A DNA stretch of 64,000 bases from Dysidea avara (Eukaryota > Porifera > Demospongiae > Dictyoceratida > Dysideidae). Position numbers and translations under genes: made by a program. The DNA lies in the NCBI RefSeq assembly GCF_963678975.1, contig NC_089277.1, positions 24,688,672 to 24,752,671 of the forward strand, written 5' to 3'. Positions 35,391 to 47,500 of this stretch are shown one piece after another; positions within the stretch are counted from its first letter, which is position 1, and each line of letters begins with the position of its first letter. The notes under the pieces were generated by a model. It worked only from the letters and a program-made list of their open reading frames with translations, was not told the DNA's origin and made no database searches.

Positions 35391-35665
35391 TATTAGGTGG
35401 GAGAGAATTATTGGTACTTCCTGTACCGACAAGTTAGGAACGTTCTGCACTATCAAATCACTTTCACTGTGAAAGTATTCTCCTTCAGCAAAAAGAAACA
35501 TGGCATTTGATGTGAAGAACAAATCATTGTAGTTAGCAAAGAACTGCAATGTATGGCAAATTTCAGATGACTGCTGATTACATGCATCATCAGGTTGAAC
35601 ATGATAAACATTGTGAGAAGCATGTGTAACTGTCAGTACTCCAGTAAGCACAGCAAAGAGTATGG

Positions 35666-37088
35666 CTACAGCAACATATATTATACAGTCACATACAATA
35701 ATAGCTGCACATTATTTATCCATTGTGCTAGTACTTACAATGCCAGCATAAGCCCCCATTGTGATTGTAGGCACCCAAAAATATTACAGGTATAAAGTGG
35801 CATAGTTTAATCAATATGCATAGTTTCCTGAAACATTAAGAATAAGTGAGTTTAGTAAGTTGCCTTCTTTAAAATCCTGATGTACGTTGACAGCATTTTA
35901 AAACAGATGTTCACCAGCCACAACTTGTTATTGTTTATAATATTCATGATAGATGTTTTAGAGAATGACTGAAACTCATAATTTAATGTGTAACTGGATT
36001 TGTGGAAAACTTTGCAATTGTCCAAGTTTAGCAAATCATAACTCCTCGAATGTTTAATCTATCACCCTAAAATTACAGCCAGGAATTGTGCTGCATTAGA
36101 GGTATACCTTTCCCAAATTACGCGCTGATACCTTAATCACAAGTAAAGTTATGGGTTGCCAGGTACATGCAATTGGAAAGGCCATAGAACTCCTCGCAGT
36201 TCCAGTCACATAAGTATGAGCATTACATGTGAATTTAGTGTCAAAATACTGACTCATTGTACTGTCTAGTGTTTACCTTATCATTTGTCCCTACTGCAGC
36301 ATAATTATAGTGTAATAAGCAGTACTTATGTTTCTAACAGGTAGGAATAATTATTGTATAATTATAATACGATTTAAGCAACAGACTAATCATTAATTTT
36401 TAATCACTACATCACTGATTTTTGCTTTAATCTGTTCACAAATAAGCTATATATATTACTTGAGTTGTCAAATGTGGTACTAGCTACATACTATTGGTTA
36501 ATTTTCCAAAATCCAGACACATACAGTATCTCAAAATGAGTTAGCATGCAGTAGGGTCTACAAAATGGGCTTGTTGTGGCCAAATGCTAGTTGTATAAGT
36601 CACTTTGGGCTAGTGGTGATGGGGCTATGTAGCTGTAAATCAGGTTGAAATTATAAGCCGATCTCAATCATTTATTTCAGCTACTTCCACTCTAATAACC
36701 TTTTCCACTCTCAGTAATGATGTTTTATACTGTTCTATAACCAAATTCACAATAAAGTGCCATTTTCATTAAAATTCATGTTGTGTACATGTAGTGTTGA
36801 TGAAATTGATGATGCATTGATGTAATTGTACCAAAAAGTTTGCATGTGTTAGAACTATTACCATCCAGATCAAAGACATCAATAGTTAATACCATTTCAG
36901 CAGTACAGAAAGCCTACATTGTTCATATGTATTTCACATAAACTACGTACAGTGTACATGTATGTGATGTAAACACTATACGATGATTATACATACATGC
37001 ATTTATAAATACATGTACATACAGCTGTGTGCACATGTACTCAGCGATGAATGTACTGTAAGCAACTGCAAGCTCAAAGAAAACTTAG
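35666..37088. other. Spacer between D and E, no gene
   Basis: AT-rich with only short unremarkable frames. No repeat family could be assigned. Confidence 0.5.
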
Positions 37089-40000
37089 TCAATCTTCACC
37101 TATCAGTGGTTCTCGAAAATTAGCAAAGTTATACTGAACCTCTGGAATTTCCATTCTAAATCTTTCATGCTGAATGTCTCTTTGCCCCCTACGGTAGCAC
37201 TTCTCAACTATGCAAATCCATACTTTTCTTATAATTTCAGTTAACTTAGTACAGTGGATGGCAATCATGAAAGCAAACACGTGATAGAGTAAAATGATCA
37301 AAAAGTGAAGAAATGACAGACCAACCATCACATTTATTGTGATTATATTCATTGTTTCATTTCCATTGAATGTGAGCAATATACACATTATGGCAAAGTT
37401 GTATAACAGTAATGATTCCTGAATATTTATTAACTTGTTCTTGTAGGGCTGAATGTGTCCTTGAATTGCAATCAAAGTGACTATTGTAATGCAACACAAT
37501 AAGAGACTGACAGTTTTGCCCAAAACAGAAAGCAGCACAATAACATTTCTGATCAACAATTGTACTCCAATCCAGTAATAATATTGAGTTTTGAATGGCC
37601 CTTGAAAAGCATCAATTAATGGCTTAAATCGATGAATAATTTTGAATCTCATGAGTGGTTTTGTAAACAACAATATGGCATTTAAAATTAACAGGATCAG
37701 AAACAACAACAAGCATACACAAATCAAAAGTGAGAACTTCCATCCAAATAGTGGAATAGTTGGATCAAGTAACCAAAGAGTCTTGGAACTGTGACTTGGT
37801 ATAGTAATGATGGTAGTGTACAAAGGTGCTCTAGCAATGGCTTGCAAAATGTTACTGTAAGTAAGCATAAACAAGGTTGCTAGTACTGGCAGTGCTCTGT
37901 TAAATGTTAACCGATATAGTTTAGTTGAGTATCGACTACCAATGATAAATAAAGCAGCAATAACTACCAAATAAATTGGGTATGTAAGTTGTACCCAAAT
38001 TTTAGCATACATACTCATTCCATTGTAAAAGCACATTTCAAAAGATGGTCCAATATTAGTAGTTGTAATATATGAATACAAAAATGTTTGCAACTGCAAA
38101 AGGAAAAATGGGCTATTAATTGAAATCATGTTAACATATAAAATAAGACCATTGATAGGCCCTGTAGTCACTGTAAAGTTGAGAAGAAACAGTATTACAA
38201 TAAGAAGCAGCCCAATGAACATGATATAAATGATATAAAGTAAATGCAGGTTAGAACACTTTCTACATTTGTTGGATCCAAAAACTACACTGTACCCTTC
38301 TGTACATTGTGAGCATAGCAAACCAGTTCTGCGAGGTTGACATTGATCATCTAGATGATGTAAATTGATCCATGTTGTACCTTGTAGGCAATAGTAGGTG
38401 GGACAATCAGTGGACACCTTGTACTGTTTGGTTGAGTTAATACCCAATATATAAGTGTTGGAAAGTCTTCTCACTGTTTGACTACTTATCATACACTCAT
38501 CAATGTATTTTCTAAGATCAGGATCACAGTCACAAATTCCGTGTTGTAATGTAAATCCTATCGGACATGGAAGAAGGTAGACATAAAAGGCATCATAAGA
38601 AGTGAACAAGTTTGGTTGAGCCGTTAGGAATAACTCACAAACTGCTGGATTTTGTGAAGCAATGGGAAAATGGACTGGTTTACTTTGGTTCTGATTAAAT
38701 GCATGTCTCATACTGCCATGTTCATAAATTTTACAAGTTGATAGTGGCAAATTATCATTGTATGTCTCAACATACATGATACCAACCATTTCCTTATTGT
38801 AAGGCAGACATAAATCCACAGTCAAATTTTCACCAGGATATACAGGACCTAATTGATCAACACTACAATTGTAATGTGATGATGATGGACAGTAACACAC
38901 TGTGTTGTGGTCACCCAAGTGGAATAAGGATTGGGGATTTTCTCTTTTCAAGTTGATTATATCATTGTTTACACTTAAAGGAGTATTGTTGGGAAATGAT
39001 GCACCACGAACCCATTTACAGTGAGAGGTTAATTTCCTGATTGAGTGATATATTTTATTAAGCCACCTATTGAAGTATAAATTGATCTGAAAATCATTAA
39101 ATTGATTGTTTACTGGTGAGTAGTATTGAAACAGACAATACGGATAAGGATAATTGTTTCTGATTGGAACTTGTATCAACTGATTTCTTATGCTGTTGTG
39201 AAGTATTGTTAGGTTAGCACTTCCTGACAGCACTAGGTAGCACTGTTCACAGTCTAGAGAAATTAACTGCTCACAACGATTATTATCAAATACCATATTG
39301 TGTGAAAATTTTAACATGGTGAAAGATAAGTAAATTACTTCACTCATAACTTCATTTTTAATAAATTTAGTTATTCCATTAAAGTGTATTTGCCCACAAT
39401 GCAGTGATAGAAGGGTTTGTGCTGTATTGTATTCTGCAACAAAATACCCTGTTGTGGAAATCATATAGGATGAATGGTAGTGTGACAGACATGGTGTTTC
39501 TAGATCTGTTTCCACTTTCAAAAGGGTGTTCTTATTTTCATAAAATGTCATATTGTTGAAATTTACATGTAATGCATAGTTAGGACAATCTGAGTATAAT
39601 AATAAGCTCAGTAGTGAAACATTAAATAATTTGTGATAGTTATAATAATTTGTATGAGAAAATAAACTTTCATTAAATATGACAACATGTCTTGGGTAGT
39701 TATCAGGATCAGAAATGCAAAGGACATCGTACTGAATATCAATAAGATTAGTGGTTATAGAGTTAGAAATAAAATTACATCTATAAAAGAAGATGATGAC
39801 ATCTGATGTAGACATGATGTCAATAATAATCATGTTACTATCTTTCCAGTTAGTAAAGTTTGAGTTTTTAATAGTAATTAACACACTGAAACTTCTGAGT
39901 ACTATTGTAATGGCTGTTGTGCCTAAAACACATCTGCAATTAGACTTGCAATTATCTACATATATCAATGCAATACTGTTAATAATATTAAATCCTTTTT

Positions 40001-40625
40001 CATCCTGTCCAATAGAACTGCCATATTCATCTTGATAATGGAAGTATAATCCAGAGCTACACAAAGAATATATTATTTCTTGCCTACCCATTATTATAGT
40101 TACATTCTCAAAGTTATTGTTTCCCATCACATTAAAGGCTAATATACCATACTCTACTGGGTGGTGAATATGTATGTTAATAATTTTTACATCAGTGCAA
40201 CGATACAAATGCATGGCTGCCCAATATAATATTCTGGACAGATATTGACTACTTAACAAACCACCACATTCTTCAAACATTAAATCTTTTATCAGCAGAG
40301 TAGTGACATTGTAAAAATGAATACAATTATGAGGTAAACATGTAATGACACTTGCAGGTGAGGTAGGGTCACTGGTATTTGGTGTACCAATCAATGAAAA
40401 GTTACTGACATTTTGAAGAATTAAATGATTTTGCAAATGATAGTACTCTCCTTGATCAAAGAGCAATGTTGTATCAGACACAAAGTACACATCAGAGTTG
40501 TTAATGAAGTATTCTAGTGTATGACAAGGTGGTTGTAGACATGGGGTATCATCAGGATGAACATGATATTGATTATGAGCAGCAAGTACGATGGATAGTA
40601 GTCCAGCAAACAAAGGGTACAACAT
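37089..40625 (-). CDS. Family copy E: intact beta-helix / polytopic membrane protein
   Basis: An uninterrupted frame of 1,178 codons runs from an internal ATG at 40623-40625. The start MLYPLFAGLLSIVLAAH is a good signal peptide by itself. The frame extends three codons upstream to an AG acceptor-like site, so an upstream exon like those of A and C is possible. Domain order is as in C: HNQYHVHPDD, beta-helix region, YCPSSSHYNCSVDQLGPVYP, EGF-like Cys-rich part, about eight membrane segments with GSRYSTKLYRLTFNRALPVL, tail ending FREPLIGED. It is about two-thirds identical to C in the beta-helix part by eye. It is nearly identical at nucleotide level over about 280 bp in the Cys-rich part (38290-38570). 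It is an active gene by reading frame. The ligand and role are unknown. Confidence 0.88.
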   Translation of the reverse strand: MLYPLFAGLLSIVLAAHNQYHVHPDDTPCLQPPCHTLEYFINNSDVYFVSDTTLLFDQGEYYHLQNHLILQNVSNFSLIGTPNTSDPTSPASVITCLPHNCIHFYNVTTLLIKDLMFEECGGLLSSQYLSRILYWAAMHLYRCTDVKIINIHIHHPVEYGILAFNVMGNNNFENVTIIMGRQEIIYSLCSSGLYFHYQDEYGSSIGQDEKGFNIINSIALIYVDNCKSNCRCVLGTTAITIVLRSFSVLITIKNSNFTNWKDSNMIIIDIMSTSDVIIFFYRCNFISNSITTNLIDIQYDVLCISDPDNYPRHVVIFNESLFSHTNYYNYHKLFNVSLLSLLLYSDCPNYALHVNFNNMTFYENKNTLLKVETDLETPCLSHYHSSYMISTTGYFVAEYNTAQTLLSLHCGQIHFNGITKFIKNEVMSEVIYLSFTMLKFSHNMVFDNNRCEQLISLDCEQCYLVLSGSANLTILHNSIRNQLIQVPIRNNYPYPYCLFQYYSPVNNQFNDFQINLYFNRWLNKIYHSIRKLTSHCKWVRGASFPNNTPLSVNNDIINLKRENPQSLFHLGDHNTVCYCPSSSHYNCSVDQLGPVYPGENLTVDLCLPYNKEMVGIMYVETYNDNLPLSTCKIYEHGSMRHAFNQNQSKPVHFPIASQNPAVCELFLTAQPNLFTSYDAFYVYLLPCPIGFTLQHGICDCDPDLRKYIDECMISSQTVRRLSNTYILGINSTKQYKVSTDCPTYYCLQGTTWINLHHLDDQCQPRRTGLLCSQCTEGYSVVFGSNKCRKCSNLHLLYIIYIMFIGLLLIVILFLLNFTVTTGPINGLILYVNMISINSPFFLLQLQTFLYSYITTTNIGPSFEMCFYNGMSMYAKIWVQLTYPIYLVVIAALFIIGSRYSTKLYRLTFNRALPVLATLFMLTYSNILQAIARAPLYTTIITIPSHSSKTLWLLDPTIPLFGWKFSLLICVCLLLFLILLILNAILLFTKPLMRFKIIHRFKPLIDAFQGPFKTQYYYWIGVQLLIRNVIVLLSVLGKTVSLLLCCITIVTLIAIQGHIQPYKNKLINIQESLLLYNFAIMCILLTFNGNETMNIITINVMVGLSFLHFLIILLYHVFAFMIAIHCTKLTEIIRKVWICIVEKCYRRGQRDIQHERFRMEIPEVQYNFANFREPLIGED

Positions 40626-42660
40626 GATGATCACTACATAACATTCATAACAATATAACTATTATGTCCTACGTACTTTCTATACATGTACTAAACTATC
40701 TTTCTGAAAGCATAATTAACTGTACGTATATATAACATAATTATCTAAACTAATTCCAGAAGATACAAACATACAGTATACAACAGTAGCAATAAACTGT
40801 TGCTGAATTACATGAATATATCACTTCGTACAATTATTACTAGTGCCATAACTTGGGGCAATTTAATGTCTACAGTTTACTTATTTATAAGAGATTAACC
40901 ACATCAATAAGGGACATGAATTGTTACTTTAGATCTGTTAATTTATGTTGTATACCATTTGTGCACTCAATGGGTAATGAAACCATTTCTTATACAATAC
41001 AGTTGTATAGCATTAGTATGTTTTTTATCCTTGGATTACAAGTGTTATTATTCTCTAGAGCTAGAGTTTACTTACTTAGAGTATGTATGGTGCTTATTTT
41101 CATTGCCATACCATTGCATTATGTTGCCATAACTATAGTTTGTACGTGTTGAGCTGGGTCCTCAAAAACATTTAATAACTCATGGATGCAATTACACATG
41201 ATCTTGAAATTTGGCTCATTTGCAGTACTGCTTGACCCACTAAAAATATTTCAAAATCATTTTGTTCAAATGTCTGACATAGTATTTTATTTTACTGTCA
41301 ATCTAAATTTTCACCATATGTTTCCTATGGAGAACCCATAAAAGTACAATGTCCATTACAGCACTTTTCCGAACTTGTAATGAAGCCATACTGCATTTGT
41401 CTGTTGTTGACGTTTTTGCTGTCACCACTAATCATCTGGTTGGCTAACTCTCTTGAGAAATAATCCACTTTTAATTTTTAGCTGTTTTTCAGGAACCAGC
41501 TAAACTTGTACATACTATAGCTAGCTAGCTTTTTGTGCTTTCCATTTTCTAGATACAGTTTTTAATTTGTAACATTGATCACATTAATAAAATGTACTAA
41601 AATATTTATCTTACTGTATAGCCCATCAAAATTGTGTGATATAATGTAATGTACAATGATTATGTGTCAGACATATTTTCTGTGTACTAGCATAAGGTGT
41701 TTTGAATGAAGATTATGTTCAAGAACTGGCTGTTTTACTAGAGTATATTTGTACTTCCTGACTTGTGTATTACATTAAGAGTAATTGACTGCTCTATTAG
41801 AGTATTACGTGTTTTTAGATATTATAAAATGTAACAACAATGTGTTCATTATTTGCTTTTGTTCTGGTGTGCACATTGCACATTAGAAGGCTAAATTCTC
41901 CCTGTTATGCATAATGCTTGATGCTTTTGCTAATTAACCTATAGCTGTATATGCTCAAAATTTTTCCAGCACAATTGGCACAAGCCTATTTGACAAGTCC
42001 TGTTTGTAGTGTAAGTTTAGGCTAAAATTTAATAAAGCATCATAGCATAACAGTGTAGTGAATGGGAATGCCATTAAGGCTAATGATTGTGCCATTCTTT
42101 CAAAAATATAACACATATTATTTTCAATGAAGATCAAGTATAAGCGTGTACTCATTGAGTGCATTTTCTATTTACCATATCCAGCTCAGACTATTTACAA
42201 TAGAAATTTACAGATACAGGAAGACCTATGCAAGGTACTCTTCTGCAGTTCAAAGAGAACACAAGCCACACAATTCCAACATGATAACAACAAAGGCACT
42301 ATCTTGAAAATGAAACACAAGTGTATACAACTAACACACAACGGGACACAATTGTCACACAAAGAACAATTACACAATTACACAATTACAACAAACAATT
42401 ACAAAGTTCAGCACTCACAACAAATGAAGTTCATACTAACTCATGCAAATTCTTTTCATTTAATACAACACATCTCCACTTTTTTGTTTAGGGCACTGTT
42501 CAGCTGTTCCAAATACAAACTATAAATAAATGTTATATTTTACATACTGTATAAAACCTTCAGCCATCCATGAATATGCAGTAATATTTTATATACTTCA
42601 GAAATTTTGATGCTATTAAAAATACAAATTGATAAACAAGAATTAACAGTAAGTAATATC
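40626..42660. other. Upstream spacer of copy E
   Basis: It contains the MITE at 41134-41519 and partial dispersed motifs near 41728 and 41786. A minus-strand stretch near 41530-41546 (ATGGAAAGCAC) sits where B has its first-exon relic but lacks a GT donor. The 132-codon frame at 42127-42525 is compositionally biased and not convincing. Confidence 0.5.
41134..41519. mobile_element. TIR element (MITE), family M1
   Basis: A full-length relative of 10366-10704 with ends TATAGTTTGTACGTGTTGAG and the complement of TATAGTATGTACAAGTTTAG. It occupies the same relative place upstream of E as the other copy does upstream of B, so it may predate the gene duplication. Confidence 0.7.
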
Positions 42661-42975
42661 TAATCCAAAACAGCCAAGCTGTAAAAAAAGTGTGAGGCCC
42701 TCAGAAAGGCTATGGTGAAAAAAGATGTGAAATCCAAGGTGGCGGCCAAGAAATGGCTGTGATGGTAGGTTAATGGTAAAAATTTTAATAATGACAATTC
42801 AGGTAAATTTTGTGAAGCGGCACAAAAATTCACCTGAATTGTCGTTATTAAAATTTTTACCATTAACCTACCATCACAGCCATTTCTTGGCCGCCACCTT
42901 GGATTTCACATCTTTTTTCACCATAGCCTTTCTGAGGGCCGCACACTTTTTTTACAGCTTGGCTGTTTTGGATTA
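42661..42975. mobile_element. Fold-back element FB2
   Basis: A close relative of FB1 (13971-14290), with arms of about 140 bp and ends TAATCCAAAACAGCCAAGCT and the complement. Mirror-image open frames on the two strands reflect the palindrome. Similarity to the FB1 locus continues to about 43080 (CCAAAGCCGGCC). Confidence 0.85.
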
Positions 42976-43246
42976 GATTTCATTTCTTTTTGTATTTGTA
43001 TACCCCAAAGCCGGCCTATGGCCAGCTTTGGGACTTTTTTAACCTATGTTTTTTTCTTTACTACAGGAAGAAGAAAAGATGAAGTAGATGTACTTTAAAT
43101 ATTTTATCAGTAAATGTACAAATTATATATATAATACATATGTGACCGGATTTGCGAAAAGGGGTCTTCCACACACATCTAATTTGCCAACTTTGACAAT
43201 TGATAACTTCAGATTGGAAAGAGCTATTGCCTTGAAATTTGGGCAG

Positions 43247-46200
43247 TGGTGATTTCTTTGCAGCTGAACTCTCTACATGATGGTTTCTTTGTAGCTGAAA
43301 TCTCTACAAGGTAATTTCTTCTAGCTGATCTCTCTACAGGGAGATTTTTTTGTAGCTGAACTATCTACAAGGTAACTTCTTCTAGCTGATCTCTCTACAG
43401 GGTGATTTGTTCTTAGCTGAATTCTGTACAGGTGATTTGTTTGCAGCTGAGCTCTTTACAAAATGGTTTCTTTGTAGCTGAACTCTCTACAAAGTAACTT
43501 CTTCTAACTGATCTTTCTACAGGGTGATTTGTTTGTAGCTGAACTATCTACAAGGTAATTTCTTCTAGCTGATCTCTCTACAGGGTGATTTGTTTGTAGC
43601 TGAATTCTGTACAGGTGATTTGTTTGCAGCTGAGCTCTTTACAGAATGGTTTCTTTGTAGCTGAACTCTCTACAAGGTAACTTTTCTAGCTGATGTCTCT
43701 ACAAGGTGACTAGTTTGTAGCTGAACTTTCTACATGTTGGTTTCTTTGTAACTGAACTTTCTACAAGGTGACTTCTTCTAGCTGATCTTTCAATAGGGTG
43801 ATTTGTTTGTAGCTTCACTCTCTACAAGGTAACTTCTTCTAGCTGATCTCTCTACAGGGAGATTTGTTTGTAGCTGAACTCTCTACAGGTGATTTGTTTG
43901 TAGCTGGATTCTGTACAGGTGATTTGTTTGCAGCTGAGCTCTTTACAGAATGGTTTCTTTGTAGCTGAACTCTCTAAAAAGTAACTTCTTCTAACTGATC
44001 TTTCTACAGGGCAATTTGTTTCTGGCAGAATTTTCTACAGGGTGATTTCTTTGCAGCTGAACTCTCTACATGATGGTTTCTTTGTAGCTGAACTCTCTAC
44101 AAGGTAATTTCTTCTAGCTGATCTCTCTACAGGGAGATATGTTTGTAGATGAATTCTTTACAGGTGATTTGTTTTCAGCTGAGCTCTTTACAGAATGGTT
44201 GCTTTTTAGCTGAACTCTCTACAAGGTAATTTCTTCTAGCTGATCTCTCTACAGGGAGATTTGTTTGTAGCTGAACTATCTACCAGGTAACTTCTTCTAG
44301 CTGATCTCTCTACAGGATGATTTGTTCGTAGCTGAATTCTGTACAGGTGATTTGTTTGCAGCTGAGCTCTTTATAGAATGGTTTCTTTGTAGCTGAACTC
44401 TCTACATGGTGGTTTCTTTGTAACTGAACTTTCTACAAGGTGACTTCTTCTAGTTGATCTTTCAATAGGATGATTTGTTTGTAGCTTCACTCTCTACAAG
44501 GTAACTTCTTCTAGCTGATCTCTCTACAGGGAGATTTGTTTGTAGCTGAACTTTCTAAATGATGGTTTCTTTGTAGCTGAACTCTCTACAAGTTAACTTC
44601 TAGCTGATCTCTCTGCAGGGTGATTTGTTTGTAGCTGAATTCTGTACAGGTGATTTGTTTGCAGCTGAGCTCTTTACAGAATGGTTTCTTTGTAGCTGAA
44701 CTCTCTACAAGGTAACTTCTTCTAACTGATCTTTCTACGGGGCAATTTGTTTCTGGCAGAATTTTCTACAGGGTGATTTCTTTGCAGCTGAACTCTCTAC
44801 ATGGTGGTTTCTTTGTAGCTGAACTCTCTACAAGGTAATTTCTTCTAGCTGATCTCTCTACAGGGAGATTTGTTTGTAGCTGAACTATCTACAAGGTAAC
44901 TTCTTCTAGCTGAACTCTCTACAGGGTGATTTGTTCGTAGCTGAATTCTGTACAGGTGATTTGTTTGCAGCTGAGCTCTTTACAAAATGGTTTCTTTGTA
45001 GCTGAACTCTCTACAAAGTAACTTCTTCTAACTGATCTTTCTACAGGGCAATTTGTTCGTGGCAGAATTTTATACAGGGTGATTTCTTTGCAGCTGAACT
45101 CTCTACATGGTGGTTTCTTTGTAGCTGAACTCTCTACAAGGTAACTTCTTCTAGCTGATCTCTCTACAGGGTGATTTGTTTGTAGCTGAACGATCTACAA
45201 GGTAACTTCTTCTAGCTGATCTCTCTACAGGGAGATTTGTTTGTAGCTGAACTCTCTACAAGTGATTTGTTTGAAGCTGAACTCTCTAAATGATGGTTTC
45301 TTTGTAGCTGAACTCTCTACAAGTTAACTTCTTCTAGCTGATCTCTCTACATGGTGATTTGTTTGTAGCTGAATTCTGTATAGGTGATTTGTTTGCAGCT
45401 GAGCTCTTTAAATAATAGTTTCTTTGTAGCTGAACTCTCTCAAGGTAACTTCTTCTAGCTGATGTCTTTACAGGGTCACTAGTTTGTAGCTGAATTCTCT
45501 ACATGGTAGTTTCTTTGTAACTGAACTCTCTACAATGTAACTTTTTCTAGCTCATCTTTCTACAGGGTGATTTATTTGTAGCTGAATTCTGTACAGGTGG
45601 TTTGTTTGCAGCTGAGCTCTTTAAAGAATGGTTTCTTTGTAGCTGAACTCTCTACAAGGTAACTTCTTCTAGCTGATGTCTCTACAAGGTCACTAGTTTG
45701 TAGCTGAGCTCTATACATGGTGGTTTTTTTGTAACTGAACTCTCTACAAGGTGACCTCTTCTAGCTGATCTTTCTACAGGGTGATTTGTTTGAAGCTGAA
45801 CTCTCTACAAGGTAACTCTTCTAGCTGATCTCTCTACAGGAAGATTTGTTTGTAGCTGAACTCTCTACATGATGGTTTCTTTGTAGCTGAACTCTCTACA
45901 AGGTAACTTCTTCTAGCTAATCTCTCTACAGGGAGATTTGTTTGTAGCTGAACTCTCTACATGATGGTTTCTTTGTAGCTGAACTCTCTGTAAGGTAACT
46001 TCTTCTATTGATCTCTCCACAGGGCGATTTGTTTGTAGCTGAACTCTCTACATGGTGGTTTCTTTGTAGCTGAACTCTACAAGGTGATTTTTTCTAGCTG
46101 AACTATCTCTTTCCATAGTTGCATGAACTCCCTACAAGGTAACTTCTTCTAGCTGATCTCTATACAGGTTTCTTATTTCTAGCTGATCTCTTGAATTCTG
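43247..46200 (-). repeat. Satellite array 2, inverted
   Basis: The same monomers as array 1 in reverse orientation, about 2.95 kb. It is preceded at 43142-43240 by a segment starting TGTGACCGGATTTGCGAAAA, a phrase related to the ends of the MITE at 50442-50712. Confidence 0.95.
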
Positions 46201-46251
46201 TTCAGGGTGACTGCTCTATTAGGATGACTGCTCTATTAGAGTATCTCCATC

Positions 46252-47047
46252 TCGCACTTGCTGCACCAAGTTGGATTTCGTGTTATAACTCCGTGGCTTT
46301 AAGTCTGATTCTTCTACACCATTGATGATCCTTTCTAAGATGATTACTCCATCTGTACAACGATTTTCAAAGCATTAGCCCAAGCGGTTTATCTGGTAGG
46401 CGTGGCAAGCAGTTGTTTTTTATTAGCTGATCTCGATTGCGTAATTGTTACACACTGTTGGTTTTTTCGTTGTATCTTCCTGGTTTTTAGCTCGATTTCT
46501 TTCAAACCACAAAAGGTTTGAGGTTCAATAGTTAACCTATTCACCCACCGATTTTCAGCTTCTTCCCATACGCGGTTTACCCTGTAGGCGTGACAACATA
46601 TTGGTGTTATTTTTCGTGAATAAACGCTCATAACTCTTTACCTGTTTATCGTATTCCAGCTAAAGTTGGTACCGAGATGCGCCATTATATCCCCCTTCTG
46701 TGTGCCAAATTTCAAGGCAATCGGATATGGCGTTCGAGTTTTATAGCAGTTTTTGTAAGTGTGCGACAAGAAAAAGAAAAATAAGAAGGAAAAAAAAAAA
46801 AAACCAAGAAACTGAGCCAATTTTTGAAGTCGCATATCTCGGGAACGCGAGAAGCGATTTCGCTCAAATTTGGAATGTGGAGTGCTGCAGTTGGAGGGCA
46901 TGTCCACAGCAAAAATGGTCTTGTTTCATCAAGGAAGCACAGAGCTACGGAGGTGCGAAAATTGCGTTTTCTTTCTTCCTGTCAATATACTCACGGGTGT
47001 TACGCGCCGGCTTCTTGGGCCGCACGACACACTACCGTGTGTCTTGA
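46252..47047 (-). repeat. Composite repeat element 2, head
   Basis: An inverted near-copy of 24931-25710, adjacent to array 2 through the dispersed motif (46225-46251). The terminus has a perfect 7-bp stem GACACAC-TACC-GTGTGTC. Confidence 0.8.
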
Positions 47048-47099
47048 TAACTTGACCATTACAAAAGCTATTGGTACATTCTTATTCTTATTAGTACTT

Positions 47100-47350
47100 T
47101 ACAGTGTCCAGCACTGAAGGTCTGACAGCAACATGCTCTGCAGCCATTGGATTATCCTAACCTAACAGGAACTGGAGACTTAATGATTACTTAACTTAGC
47201 TAACAATAAGGTGAAACAGAAAAGGGCCAAAGAAAGGAAAAAAATCCCTCCTACCCCAGGATTTGAACTGCAGGCCACCCAATGTCTAGTCAAGCGCCAC
47301 ACTCAGTCTCCTCCAGGATTGATGGATTTTCTTCCTTTAAACCTAAGTAT
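47100..47350 (-). mobile_element. tRNA-like SINE with long target duplication
   Basis: It is flanked by an 18-bp exact direct repeat (TTATTCTTATTAGTACTT at 47082-47099 and 47351-47368), typical of LINE-mediated insertion. On the minus strand it carries a B-box-like CAGTTCAAATCC near 47259-47271. It is related to 11113-11324. Confidence 0.8.
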
Positions 47351-47379
47351 TTATTCTTATTAGTACTTCACATGTCTTG

Positions 47380-47500
47380 TTAACACCTCTGCTGTCACCA
47401 CAAATTATCTGGTTGGCTGAAATGTTAGCTCTCTCAAGAAAAGATCCACTTTTAATTTTTAGCTGTTTTTCAGGATCCAGCTCAACTTGTATGTACTATA
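47380..47500. mobile_element. Partial M1 MITE (right half)
   Basis: Matches the right third of 10366-10704, ending with the same TIR. Confidence 0.65.

Larger units (their letters stand above)
31813..35665 (-). pseudogene. Family copy D, heavily frameshifted
   Basis: This is a close relative of B, from the signal exon (acceptor gctgtag at 35666) to a tail ending KKPLIGED. Comparison with A and B shows an 8-bp deletion near 35427; a 33-bp palindromic insertion with stops at 35358-35390; +2 near 35215; -1 near 34993; -10 near 33440; -1 near 32990; a 31-bp tandem duplication (32839-32900); +2 near 32263; and +1 near 32105. The 523-codon central frame (33423-34994) remains open. Residues are still family-like throughout, so the decay is mostly indels with limited substitution, which fits recent loss of constraint. 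It is a pseudogene unless the assembly is poor here. Confidence 0.88.

Noticed and set aside
42127-42525. 132-codon frame upstream of FB2
   Set aside because: Biased composition (runs of Thr, Gln, Asn, His), no domain, no paralogue in the window.
46389-46631. An 80-codon frame conserved in two heads of the composite repeat (also 62669-62911; truncated at 25252-25494)
   Set aside because: The DNA is nearly identical and the few differences are mostly amino-acid changing, so conservation reflects young repeats rather than coding; worth rechecking with many copies.
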